The notes under the pieces: generated by a model
What the model was told of the DNA's origin: nothing
What the model saw: the letters and a program-made list of their open reading frames with translations, nothing else
Database searches by the model: none
Translations under genes and position numbers: made by a program
Shown here: positions 8,323-15,430 of the stretch, piece by piece
Layout of the letters: each line of letters begins with the position of its first letter
Numbering within the stretch: the first letter of the stretch is position 1
From: CAVUPF01 sp963777915
GTDB taxonomy: Bacteria; Actinomycetota; Thermoleophilia; Solirubrobacterales; 70-9
Length of the DNA stretch: 64,000 bases
Direction of reading: 5' to 3'
Assembly: GCA_963777915.1 (NCBI GenBank)
Contig: CAVZSH010000003.1
Coordinates: 248,001 to 312,000 of the forward strand

Positions 8323-10383
8323 TTAAGCGTAGTCGATCGGGCGGGCCTCGCCCGGTTCGGAGCCCTCTGCCCACACGTACGCCGCGAAGACCAGCAGGTA
8401 GGCGCCGCCGATCTCCAGCAGCAGCGCGCCCGAATCGTTGGCGAGCGTCCCCACCACGGTCGCCACGAGGGCGCCGATCAACCCGGCGCGCATCGCCGGG
8501 CGGCCACGCAGCCAGGCCCGCAGCTCCTCGCGCCGCAGCACCGCGAAGGCCACTAAAGCCGCGATCAGCGGCAGAAAGACAAAGACGATCGGCCGGACGA
8601 AGCTGCGGGCGGAGAGCAGGAGGCGGCGATCGGCGACCTTGGCGAGGTCGCCGAGGCCGCTGGCGTCAAGGATCGAGCGGGTGAAGTGGGAGTTGGCGCC
8701 GGAGGCGAGATCGGCGAGCGCCAACAGCACCACCGCGACGACCGGCGCCGCGACGACGAGCAGCACCGTGCGGCGGCGGCGTGCGGCGATCGCCGCCGCA
8801 GCCGCCGCTGCGCCGACCGGGAAGACGATCGCCGCGCCAACGTCGGCGCCGAACTGCCCAACCGCGAAGACGGCGGCGAGGGGCAGGCCGACCGCGAGGA
8901 AGCAGGTGGCGCAGCCGCGGGGCGAGAGCCGCGGCGCAAACCCGACCAGCCCCGCACCGGTACCGGCGACGATCAGCACTGCCAGCAGCGACTCCAACTC
9001 GTTGCCGATCCCGTAGAACCGCACCCCGAGCCCCGGGTTCGGGCCCAGCAGCGAGAGGGAAGTAAGCGGCGAGCCGGCGATCATGTCGACCGCGCAGGCG
9101 AGGACGGTCAGCCCGGAGGCGACGGCGAGCGCCCGGTAGCCGCCCAAAGCGGCGAGGGTTAGTGCCGCCAGCAGTGGCGTTCCAAGCATCACCAGCAGCT
9201 GTTCGAGCGACTGGCTCCCCTCCAGCGCCGCACCCCCCAGCAGCACCAGCGGCAGGTAGACGACGCTGAGCCCGACTATCCGGACCCCGATCCGCGCTGC
9301 TCGACCCCGCGTGACAGCGACTGCCAGGGCAAGCGCGAGGAGCCAAGCGGCGAGGCCGATCCCGATCACCGGGCCCCGCCTTCCCGAGATGATCGCCAAC
9401 CGGTTCCCCAGCGAGATGACCGCCGCCGGATCGATGGAGCCCTCGGAGCGAATCGGCTGCCCGGACATCTGCGCGGGAATGGCAACGCCGAAGCGCCGCA
9501 AGATCGTCGGCGCGATGTCGGTCGAGAGCACGTATCCGTCCATCCGGGTGCTGCCGGAGGTGAGGTTGCCGTCGAACCCCCGCCCAGCGATCCCGATCGC
9601 CAAGGCCCGGTCGTTGGCCGGAGGCGGTCTCTCGACGGCGATCAGGAGATCGTTGCCGTGCAGGCGATCGACCAGGGTCGCGAGCTGGCGCAGGGAGGCG
9701 CTGCGGACTTCGAGAGCTTGGCTGGGGTCCGTTCGGGGGCTTCCGCTCACTTTGCCGGCTGGGGCGCGGCCAGCCGATCGCAAATGAATCGCCAAGGCAG
9801 GACAAGGCGCCCCGCCCCCCAACCGCATCCGGCAAGCGCCGCGATCGAGCCGGCCCCGACGGTCAGCGGCCAACAAAGCAGGCGCCCTCAGGCTGGAGCC
9901 GGCGCTGATCGGGATGCCCGCACTAATCAGCTCCGAAGCCAGCAGCCCGGGGACGATTTCAGCAGGAGCTGAGTTGGCCCGTCCCACAACCCCGCTCCAC
10001 CCAGCCACGCCACTCCGAGCCACCCGCAACGCCGGTAGCCCAGCCCCATAGAGCGAGTCAAAGACCCGGTTGCCCTGCGTGATGTCCAGGTAGGTCTGCT
10101 CCACCGGCACGCTGCCAAGCCCAGCGCTGAACAACCCCGGCGAAACCCCGTGGACCCTCGCAAGCTCCGCCACCCCGGTCCCATTGGGCAGCAGAGCGAC
10201 GGTGACCTTCGTTGCCGGGGCGCGACTGCCCTGCGTAGTCGGGGCCCGGGTGGGAGGTAGAGCGTCTTGTACTTTTTCGGCAGCCGATCCACGGCCAGCC
10301 GCCCAGGCAATGCCGTCAAAGCTCAGCGCAACCCCCCACCCGAGGCCCGCCACAACTATCGTCAAGCCAATGGCCGACCGCAC
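8323..10383 (-). CDS. Large polytopic membrane protein with an N-terminal extracytoplasmic domain
   Basis: The protein begins with one hydrophobic segment (AIGLTIVVAGLGWGVAL) and continues with about 300 extracytoplasmic residues that include TDIAPTILRRFGV, a phrase seen in alkaline-phosphatase/sulfatase-fold membrane proteins. It ends with a hydrophobic half of roughly ten membrane spans. I do not see a full metal-binding set, so catalytic activity is doubtful. The start is ambiguous: GTG at 10398, 10383 or 10353 are possible, and all crowd or overlap the divergent start of the HemQ-like gene at 10370. It lies 6 bases upstream of the glycosyltransferase/flippase gene, so a shared role in envelope glycan or lipid handling is plausible. 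Confidence 0.65.
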   Translation of the reverse strand: MRSAIGLTIVVAGLGWGVALSFDGIAWAAGRGSAAEKVQDALPPTRAPTTQGSRAPATKVTVALLPNGTGVAELARVHGVSPGLFSAGLGSVPVEQTYLDITQGNRVFDSLYGAGLPALRVARSGVAGWSGVVGRANSAPAEIVPGLLASELISAGIPISAGSSLRAPALLAADRRGRLDRGACRMRLGGGAPCPALAIHLRSAGRAPAGKVSGSPRTDPSQALEVRSASLRQLATLVDRLHGNDLLIAVERPPPANDRALAIGIAGRGFDGNLTSGSTRMDGYVLSTDIAPTILRRFGVAIPAQMSGQPIRSEGSIDPAAVISLGNRLAIISGRRGPVIGIGLAAWLLALALAVAVTRGRAARIGVRIVGLSVVYLPLVLLGGAALEGSQSLEQLLVMLGTPLLAALTLAALGGYRALAVASGLTVLACAVDMIAGSPLTSLSLLGPNPGLGVRFYGIGNELESLLAVLIVAGTGAGLVGFAPRLSPRGCATCFLAVGLPLAAVFAVGQFGADVGAAIVFPVGAAAAAAAIAARRRRTVLLVVAAPVVAVVLLALADLASGANSHFTRSILDASGLGDLAKVADRRLLLSARSFVRPIVFVFLPLIAALVAFAVLRREELRAWLRGRPAMRAGLIGALVATVVGTLANDSGALLLEIGGAYLLVFAAYVWAEGSEPGEARPIDYA

Positions 10384-11074
10384 TTTTGCCAAGTTCACGT
10401 TTTTCAAGATTGACCCCGCCTGGCGCCGCCGCGACCAAGAGCTTCGCGCCGCGGACAAGCAGGAGTTCCTCGCCGCATGTGAGGACTTTGCCACCGACCG
10501 CTCGCTGCGCGCCTACTCAACCATAGGCACACGCGGCGACGTCGACCTCCTCGTGCTCAGCCAGAGCCCCAACCTCGATGACCTCCACACCTTCCATGTC
10601 GTGCTCGGCCAGAGCGGCCTCGCCAAATGGGCCGAGACGCCGCACTCGTTCCTCTCGATGACCAAACGCTCGCCCTACTCCGATGAGCAGGCGCGAGCGG
10701 AGATCTGCGTCTCGGAGCGCAAGTACCTCTTCCTCTACCCGATGGTCAAGCAGCGGCGCTGGTATGGGCTGGCGGAGGAGGAGCGCCGGCGGATCATGAA
10801 AAGCCACATCGAGGTCGGCCGCCGCTACCCGGAGATCACGATCAACACCTCCTACTCCTTCGGCCTCGATGACCAGGAGTTCGTCGTCGGCTTCGAGGGC
10901 GATGACCCGGGGATGTTCCTCGACCTCGTTAACGAGCTGCGCCCAACCGAGTCCAGCGAGTACACCGAGCGCGAGACCCCGATCTTTACCTGTGTGGCGA
11001 TGTCCGTCCGCAGGGCGCTGGACGCCCTTGACGGCACCCCGACCGTCGCCCGGGAGGCGCTTACGCCAGGATGA
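10370..11074 (+). CDS. Chlorite-dismutase-fold heme protein, HemQ-like (coproheme decarboxylase family)
   Basis: The 234-residue product matches the actinobacterial HemQ group in length and order of motifs: FTFFKIDPAWRR at the N terminus, SFLSMTKRSPYSD in the middle, and MKSHIEVGRRYP with the probable axial histidine. NTSYSFGLDDQEFVV and TERETPIFTC follow. In this group the enzyme decarboxylates coproheme III to heme b in the cytoplasm. ATG 10370 gives the usual N terminus; the longer frame from 10184 adds unrelated sequence. There is no clear ribosome site. The stop overlaps the next start by 4 bases (ATGA), so the next gene is translationally coupled. Family assignment is firm; HemQ function is inferred. 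Confidence 0.88.
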   Translation: MADRTFAKFTFFKIDPAWRRRDQELRAADKQEFLAACEDFATDRSLRAYSTIGTRGDVDLLVLSQSPNLDDLHTFHVVLGQSGLAKWAETPHSFLSMTKRSPYSDEQARAEICVSERKYLFLYPMVKQRRWYGLAEEERRRIMKSHIEVGRRYPEITINTSYSFGLDDQEFVVGFEGDDPGMFLDLVNELRPTESSEYTERETPIFTCVAMSVRRALDALDGTPTVAREALTPG

Positions 11075-11610
11075 GCACCACCGCCCTCAGCTACGCGATC
11101 GACGATCAGGACCGCCTGATCAAGGTCGACGGGGGCTATTACCGCTTCGCCGCGGAGAACGGCTGGGACGGCGCCGGCGCAAGCCTCGGCCGCACGCTGT
11201 GGGACTTCATCGCCGGCAAGCAGACGCAAAAGATCCAACGGATGCTGCTGCGACGAATACGCGACGAGGTGCGGGCCGTCGAGCTGCCGTTCCGCTGCGA
11301 CGGGCCCGACGTGCGCCGCGAGATGGACATCCGGATCGCCGCCGATAAAAGCGGCCGCGTGGTCCTCTTCTCGGCCCGACTTCGCTCCGAAGAGGAGCGC
11401 GAGCTCCCGCAGCCGATTCTCGACCCGAGCATCCCCCGCGGCGAGGATCTGCTCGCGATGTGCGCCTGGTGTGACCGCTTCTGCATCAACGGCGAGTGGG
11501 TCGAGGTCGAGGAGGCGGCAGCCCGGCTTGAGCTGTTCCGGCGCTCGGAGCAGCCACAGATCAGCCACGGGATCTGCCCGGACTGCAGCGAGATGCTGCT
11601 TACTGCCTAG
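11071..11610 (+). CDS. Small PAS-like protein with a C-terminal Cys4 motif
   Basis: This 179-residue cytoplasmic protein starts inside the stop codon of the HemQ-like gene. The first 120 residues resemble a PAS-type sensor fold (LIKVDGGYYRFAAENGW, LGRTLWDFIAGKQT). The C-terminal 50 residues carry CAWC, a nearby second cysteine region (DRFC) and ISHGICPDCSEML, the same zinc-type tail found after some bacterial histidine-kinase PAS domains, but no kinase domain is present. Coupling to a heme-biosynthesis protein suggests a heme- or metal-related sensor or partner. That link is inference; no named family is certain. Confidence 0.7.
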   Translation: MSTTALSYAIDDQDRLIKVDGGYYRFAAENGWDGAGASLGRTLWDFIAGKQTQKIQRMLLRRIRDEVRAVELPFRCDGPDVRREMDIRIAADKSGRVVLFSARLRSEEERELPQPILDPSIPRGEDLLAMCAWCDRFCINGEWVEVEEAAARLELFRRSEQPQISHGICPDCSEMLLTA

Positions 11611-11651
11611 GTAAGGCGCACTGGTGGCGTTCCCTATCCTTCCGCGTTCCA

Positions 11652-13064
11652 ATGGCCAAGATCGGAACTCCTGAGAGCCCCCTGCGCGTCGCCATAGTCG
11701 GTGCCGGCCCTTCCGGCTTCTACGCCGCCGAGCACATCCTCAAAGACGAGGCGACCCACGCCCAGGTCGACCTCTTCGACCGCCTCCCCACCCCGTTTGG
11801 CCTTGTCCGCGGCGGCGTCGCGCCGGACCATCCGAAGATCAAGTCGGTGATCCGGGTCTATGAGAAGACAGCGGCGCGCGAGGGCTTCCGCTTCTTCGGC
11901 AACGTCAAGGTCGGCCACGACATCGAGGTCGAGGAGCTTGAGCGCCTTTACCACGCGATCGTCTTCACGGTCGGCTGCGAGACCGACCGCCAGCTCGACA
12001 TCCCGGGCGAGGAGCTGCTCGGCAGCCATGCCGCCACCGCCTTCGTCGGTTGGTACAACGCCCATCCCGACTACGCCGAGGAGGAGTTCGACCTCTCCTG
12101 CGAGCGGGCGGTGGTGATCGGCAACGGCAATGTGGCGATGGACGTTGCCCGGATGCTGGCCCTGACCGACCACGAGCTGCGCCGGACCGACACCGCCGAC
12201 CACGCGATCGAGATGCTCGACGCGGGCAAGATCCGCGAGATCGTCGTGCTCGGCCGCCGCGGGCCCGCCCAGGCAGCCTTCACCAATCCCGAGATCAAGG
12301 AGCTGGGCGAGATGGAGGACGCCGACGTCATCGTCGACCCCGTCGAGGTCGAACTGGACTCTGCCAGCCAGGCATACCTAGACTCCGAGCAAGCCGACAA
12401 GACGACCCGCGTCAACGTCGAGACCCTGCGTGAGTTCTCCAAGCGAGAGCCCGAGGGCAAGCGCAAGCGAATCGTCCTGCGCTTCCTCGCCTCCCCGGTC
12501 CAGATCAAGGGAGATGGCAAGGTCGAGAAGATCGTGATCGCCCGCAACGAACTGGTCGAGGAGGGCGGCGCGCTGCGTGCCCGCGACACCGGCGAGCGCG
12601 AGGAGCTGGAGTGCGGGCTGGTGCTGCGCTCGGTCGGCTACACCGGAGTGCCGATCGAGGGCGTCCCCTTCGATGAGAGGCGCGGACTGATCCTCAACGA
12701 GGGCGGGCGGGTGCTCGACTCCCACGACGCTGGCCACAAGGTCGGCCACTACACCGCCGGTTGGATCAAGCGCGGCCCCTCTGGTGTGATCGGGACCAAC
12801 AAGAAAGACGCGCTGGAGACCGTCCGCCATCTGCTCGCCGATGTCGAGTCGCAGACTCTGCTGCACCCCGAACGCCCCGAGCCTGCCGCCGTGGAGGAGC
12901 TGCTCGCCGAGCGCGGTATCCGCTACGTCAGCTTCGAGGACTGGCAGGCGATCGATGCGGCCGAGGTCGGCCGCGGCGAGCCCCACGGCCGCCCCCGGGT
13001 CAAGTTCATCCGGGTTGAGGAGATGCTCGAGCACGCGGGCGCCCTCGGAGCCGCCGAGCGCTGA
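11652..13064 (+). CDS. fprA: Ferredoxin-NADP(+) reductase, adrenodoxin-reductase/FprA type
   Basis: A 470-residue flavoprotein with an N-terminal FAD dinucleotide fold (VAIVGAGPSGFYAAE, residues 13-27), PTPFGLVRGGVAPDHP typical of adrenodoxin reductases, and an NADP fold (VVIGNGNVAMDVARML near residue 155). It ends with GWIKRGPSGVIGTNKKDA. It moves electrons between NADPH and ferredoxins in the cytoplasm. ATG 11652 gives the standard N terminus. The stop shares one base with the bolA start (TGATG), and grxD follows, so a redox/Fe-S operon is likely. Length is normal for the family. Confidence 0.93.
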   Translation: MAKIGTPESPLRVAIVGAGPSGFYAAEHILKDEATHAQVDLFDRLPTPFGLVRGGVAPDHPKIKSVIRVYEKTAAREGFRFFGNVKVGHDIEVEELERLYHAIVFTVGCETDRQLDIPGEELLGSHAATAFVGWYNAHPDYAEEEFDLSCERAVVIGNGNVAMDVARMLALTDHELRRTDTADHAIEMLDAGKIREIVVLGRRGPAQAAFTNPEIKELGEMEDADVIVDPVEVELDSASQAYLDSEQADKTTRVNVETLREFSKREPEGKRKRIVLRFLASPVQIKGDGKVEKIVIARNELVEEGGALRARDTGEREELECGLVLRSVGYTGVPIEGVPFDERRGLILNEGGRVLDSHDAGHKVGHYTAGWIKRGPSGVIGTNKKDALETVRHLLADVESQTLLHPERPEPAAVEELLAERGIRYVSFEDWQAIDAAEVGRGEPHGRPRVKFIRVEEMLEHAGALGAAER

Positions 13065-13303
13065 TGGCCGCTGACCTGGCGGAGTTGAAGGCGATGATCG
13101 AGGCGGCGCTGCCGGGCGCCGCGGTCGAGGTGATCGATGAGACCGGCGCCGGCGATCACCTGCGGGCGACGGTCGCCGCCCCCCAGTTCGAGGGCCTCTC
13201 GCGGATCGACCAGCACCGCCTGGTCAAGGCCGCGGTCAAGGAGCGCTTTGACGATGGCACGATCCACGCGCTCTCTGTAAGGACGACCCATACCCCCGGG
13301 TAG
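13064..13303 (+). CDS. bolA: BolA family protein
   Basis: The 79-residue protein shows the BolA pattern: LKAMIEAALPGAAVEVIDETGAGDHLRATV, then FEGLSRIDQHRLVKAAVKE and a short tail GTIHALSVRT. BolA proteins of this size pair with monothiol glutaredoxins to carry or sense [2Fe-2S] clusters. The gene overlaps the end of fprA by one base and stands 13 bases before grxD, the expected partner. The conserved histidine in QHRLV is present. Confidence 0.93.
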   Translation: MAADLAELKAMIEAALPGAAVEVIDETGAGDHLRATVAAPQFEGLSRIDQHRLVKAAVKERFDDGTIHALSVRTTHTPG

Positions 13304-13316
13304 CTACCCTTTGCCG

Positions 13317-13709
13317 ATGGCCGACGCCGAGTTGAAGTCCAGGGTCGAGGAGCTGATCGCCGCAAACCCGGTGCTGCTCTTCATGAAAGGCACCCCCGAG
13401 GCGCCCCGTTGCGGCTTCTCGATGCGCGTCGTGCAGGTGCTCGACTCGATGGACGTCGAGTACGGCGCCATCAACGTCCTCCCCGCGCTACAGCCGCTGC
13501 GCGAAGTGACCGTCGAGATCTCCGACTGGCAGACCTTCCCGCAGCTCTACGTCAATGGCGAGCTGCTCGGCGGCGCCGACATCGTCGAGGAGATGTTCGA
13601 GTCCGGTGAGCTGGCCGAGGCGCTCGGGGTCGAGCAGCCCGAGGCAGCCGTCGCGCCGGCCGCCGGTCCGCCGGCCCAATCGCCGCCGCTTCAGATCGAC
13701 GGCAGCTAG
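13317..13709 (+). CDS. grxD: Monothiol glutaredoxin, Grx4 family
   Basis: The protein has the Grx4 hallmarks: LLFMKGTPEAPRCGFS with the single active cysteine C32 in CGFS, then SDWQTFPQLYVNGELLGGADIVEEM, which binds glutathione or an equivalent thiol. Such proteins hold a [2Fe-2S] cluster with BolA and pass it on. I start at ATG 13317 rather than TTG 13311. A 30-residue Ala/Pro-rich tail follows the domain. The stop lies only 2 bases from the end of the convergent erpA gene, so a whole Fe-S delivery set is packed together. Confidence 0.94.
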   Translation: MADAELKSRVEELIAANPVLLFMKGTPEAPRCGFSMRVVQVLDSMDVEYGAINVLPALQPLREVTVEISDWQTFPQLYVNGELLGGADIVEEMFESGELAEALGVEQPEAAVAPAAGPPAQSPPLQIDGS

Positions 13710-13711
13710 AG

Positions 13712-14086
13712 CTAGACCGCGGCCGTCTCGGCCGCGTCCTCTTTGACCTGGAAAGAGGATCCGCAGCCACAGGCCGCGACCACATTCGGGTTGTTGACCT
13801 GGAACCCGGCGCCCTGCAGACCTTCGACGTAGTCGACCTCCGAGCCAAAGACGAACTGCATGCTGACCTTGTCGACGACGACGGCGACGCCGTCGAGCTC
13901 GAAGACGTTGTCGTCTTCCTTGGGCTTGTCGAAAGCGAGCGCGTACTGAAAGCCAGAGCAGCCGCCGCCGCGAACGGCGACGCGCAGAGCCTGCTCGCCG
14001 TCCTCGGCCTGAGCACCTAGCAACTCGCCGATCTTCTCGGCGGCTTTGTCGGTGAGGGTTATCGCTGGCGTGGGTGCCTCAGTCAC
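13712..14086 (-). CDS. erpA: A-type Fe-S carrier, ErpA/IscA family
   Basis: The real gene is 124 residues from GTG 14086 (VTEAPTPAITLTDKAAEKI); the longer open frame upstream is not HesB-like. The three cluster-ligand cysteines are present: C43 in GGGCSGFQY and C106/C108 in ACGCGSSF. It inserts or carries Fe-S clusters for target enzymes. It faces grxD end to end. An IS1-type element begins 28 bases upstream of the start codon, so its native promoter is probably separated or replaced. Confidence 0.94.
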   Translation of the reverse strand: MTEAPTPAITLTDKAAEKIGELLGAQAEDGEQALRVAVRGGGCSGFQYALAFDKPKEDDNVFELDGVAVVVDKVSMQFVFGSEVDYVEGLQGAGFQVNNPNVVAACGCGSSFQVKEDAAETAAV

Positions 14087-14114
14087 TTCACAAAGTGTAG
14101 CGATCAGTCTGAGA

Positions 14115-14133
14115 GGTGGTGGGTCAGTTTGAA
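14115..14133 (+). repeat. Left terminal inverted repeat of IS1-like element
   Basis: This 19-base end matches the reverse complement of 15392-15410 at 18 of 19 positions. It ends one base before the stop codon of the DUF2335 passenger gene. Confidence 0.9.
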
Positions 14134-14538
14134 TTAGTCGCCCTGCGAGCGCAGGAACAAGCCCACCAACCCGGCGAGGGGAGTTAGAACGGCGATGAGT
14201 CCCTCGATGCCCTTTCCGTCCGAGATAAGCCAGATGCCGCCAAGAATGGTTATCAAGGCAAGAAGGAAAGCCATGACTTGCCCGCGCGACCGTGCCGAGG
14301 TATCGGACTTGAGCATCCCTCGCTCTTGCTCGTGCCGATGTTCCTCCTCCTTCTCGGCCATGCTGAGGATGCGATCTGCGGCTCCCGGAGAGGATCGCTC
14401 GAACTGTTCCAACGCGGCAGGAGGAGGGAGCGGTCCGGACCATTGGCCCATCCTGATCCGTTCTTCGGTATCGGTTCCAAGCTCGGGCTCGGAACGCCGC
14501 TCCGGCGGATTTCCTCTTGGCGTGAGACTCCCCTCCAT
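14134..14538 (-). CDS. DUF2335 family membrane protein (passenger of IS1-like element)
   Basis: The product shows the DUF2335 pattern: SGPLPPPAALEQFERSSPGAADRILSMAEKEEEHRHEQE followed by RGQVMAFLLALITILGGIWLI and a second span LIAVLTPLAGLVGLFL, so a cytoplasmic helical region precedes two membrane spans. I start at ATG 14538 (MEGSLTPRGN), which gives 134 residues; a longer frame reaches 14640 but overlaps the divergent neighbour. It lies fully inside the insertion element and ends exactly at its left repeat. DUF2335 proteins are common on mobile DNA; biochemical role unknown. Confidence 0.83.
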   Translation of the reverse strand: MEGSLTPRGNPPERRSEPELGTDTEERIRMGQWSGPLPPPAALEQFERSSPGAADRILSMAEKEEEHRHEQERGMLKSDTSARSRGQVMAFLLALITILGGIWLISDGKGIEGLIAVLTPLAGLVGLFLRSQGD

Positions 14539-14616
14539 TTGGCACAAAGTATCGTCCCGGGTCGAGCCTTGCAGGAGTGGCAGCGACGAGACCCCCTCGG
14601 TAGGATCGGAGGCCCA

Positions 14617-14982
14617 ATGGCACATGAGATTTACGACCAAAACCTAGATTTCGCATGGGTTGAGGCGGTCAATGCGGACGCAGAGGGGCATAACCCACTC
14701 CCTCGATGGCACCCCCCTGAGTTCACGTGCGATCGGCACATGCCGTCGAAGCGACGGGCGTGGATCGTCGGCGTCGGCGGGGCCTTTGATTTCTTTGGCA
14801 CATCCCGACTATGGGACGGGACCGGGCTATACCGAACCCACGCGCTTCCGCCTAACCACGCAAATGCCCTTGCGATCTACAGCGACTGGTGCGCCGTGGG
14901 CGCAGACCTCCATTCGGCTGTCAATAGCTTTGAGCGAGCGGAGCTGGAGAAAGTCAGCCTCCCAAGCGGTCGGCGCGCTTAG
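14617..14982 (+). CDS. Hypothetical protein, passenger of IS1-like element
   Basis: A 121-residue protein starting MAHEIYDQNLDFAWVEAV, with a GGAGG ribosome site 4 bases upstream of ATG 14617. It is rich in Trp, His and aromatic residues (LPRWHPPEFTCDRHMPSKRRAW, AIYSDWCAVGADLHSAVN). It has no signal peptide or membrane span and I recognise no family. It is divergent from the DUF2335 gene (78-base gap) and converges with the transposase remnant (4-base overlap). Base composition is less GC-rich than the host genes. Confidence 0.6.
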   Translation: MAHEIYDQNLDFAWVEAVNADAEGHNPLPRWHPPEFTCDRHMPSKRRAWIVGVGGAFDFFGTSRLWDGTGLYRTHALPPNHANALAIYSDWCAVGADLHSAVNSFERAELEKVSLPSGRRA

Positions 14983-15371
14983 TCCAACAGCGCCGCAATC
15001 TCTTCCAGCGTCCAGACATGATCCGCGACCCCAGCAGCCATCGCGGGGGTCGTCGGATACGTTCCCTTAGAGAGCCTGCCGTGAGGCTTGGCGAAATTGT
15101 GGTGCAAGAAGTGAAGGCTCACCGCAGCCGACTGGTTCTCGACCTTCTTGGAGAACGCGTTGGTCAGCCGCGTAAAGCGACGCATCCCCATTCTCATGTT
15201 CAAGTTTTTGGCGCTCCACGTAGCTTGTTGAGATTCGGTCGGGCGCGATGAGCGGCCCAAGCCTGCCACCGCTCCTCGCCGGTACGCCCGGATAGTCACG
15301 GGATCGTTCGCCTCACGGGCCTCGCCACAGAAGAAGCAAAGGAAGGAAACGTCGCTCTCAGCCATGACCAA
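14979..15371 (-). pseudogene. IS1-type transposase remnant with a zinc-motif N terminus
   Basis: The C-terminal 70 residues (NLNMRMGMRRFTRLTNAFSK, then TPAMAAGVADHVWTLEEIAALL) are the end of the IS1-type transposases common in actinobacteria. In an intact copy they follow ISTSYVERQN. Here ISTSYVERQ is encoded just upstream in another frame, so a one-base change in an A run (CAAAAACTTG, near 15198-15207) broke the gene. The N terminus of the present frame (CFFCGEAREANDPVTIRAYR) belongs to an unrelated small Cys2-type protein whose own continuation (TGEERWQAWAAHRA) lies in a third frame. The catalytic part of the transposase is missing. Confidence 0.8.
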
Positions 15372-15391
15372 GATCGTAGCCCCGGAGAAAT

Positions 15392-15410
15392 TTCAAACTG
15401 ACCCACTACC
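15392..15410 (-). repeat. Right terminal inverted repeat of IS1-like element
   Basis: Read on the minus strand this is GGTAGTGGGTCAGTTTGAA, one base different from the left end. It is followed on the plus strand by the second half of the target duplication (GTCTGAAA). Confidence 0.9.
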
Positions 15411-15430
15411 GTCTGAAAGAATCGGCTGCC

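Larger units (their letters stand above)
14115..15410. mobile_element. IS1-family-like insertion element with passenger genes
   Basis: The ends are 19-base inverted repeats, GGTGGTGGGTCAGTTTGAA at 14115-14133 and its reverse complement, with one change, at 15392-15410. Directly outside lie GTCTGAGA (14107-14114) and GTCTGAAA (15411-15418), an 8-base target duplication with one mismatch, a length usual for IS1-type insertions. Inside are a broken IS1-type transposase next to the right end, a DUF2335 membrane protein next to the left end and an unknown ORF in between. The element separates erpA from degV. The mismatched duplication and the frameshifted transposase suggest an old, immobile copy that needs a transposase supplied from elsewhere. 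Confidence 0.88.
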
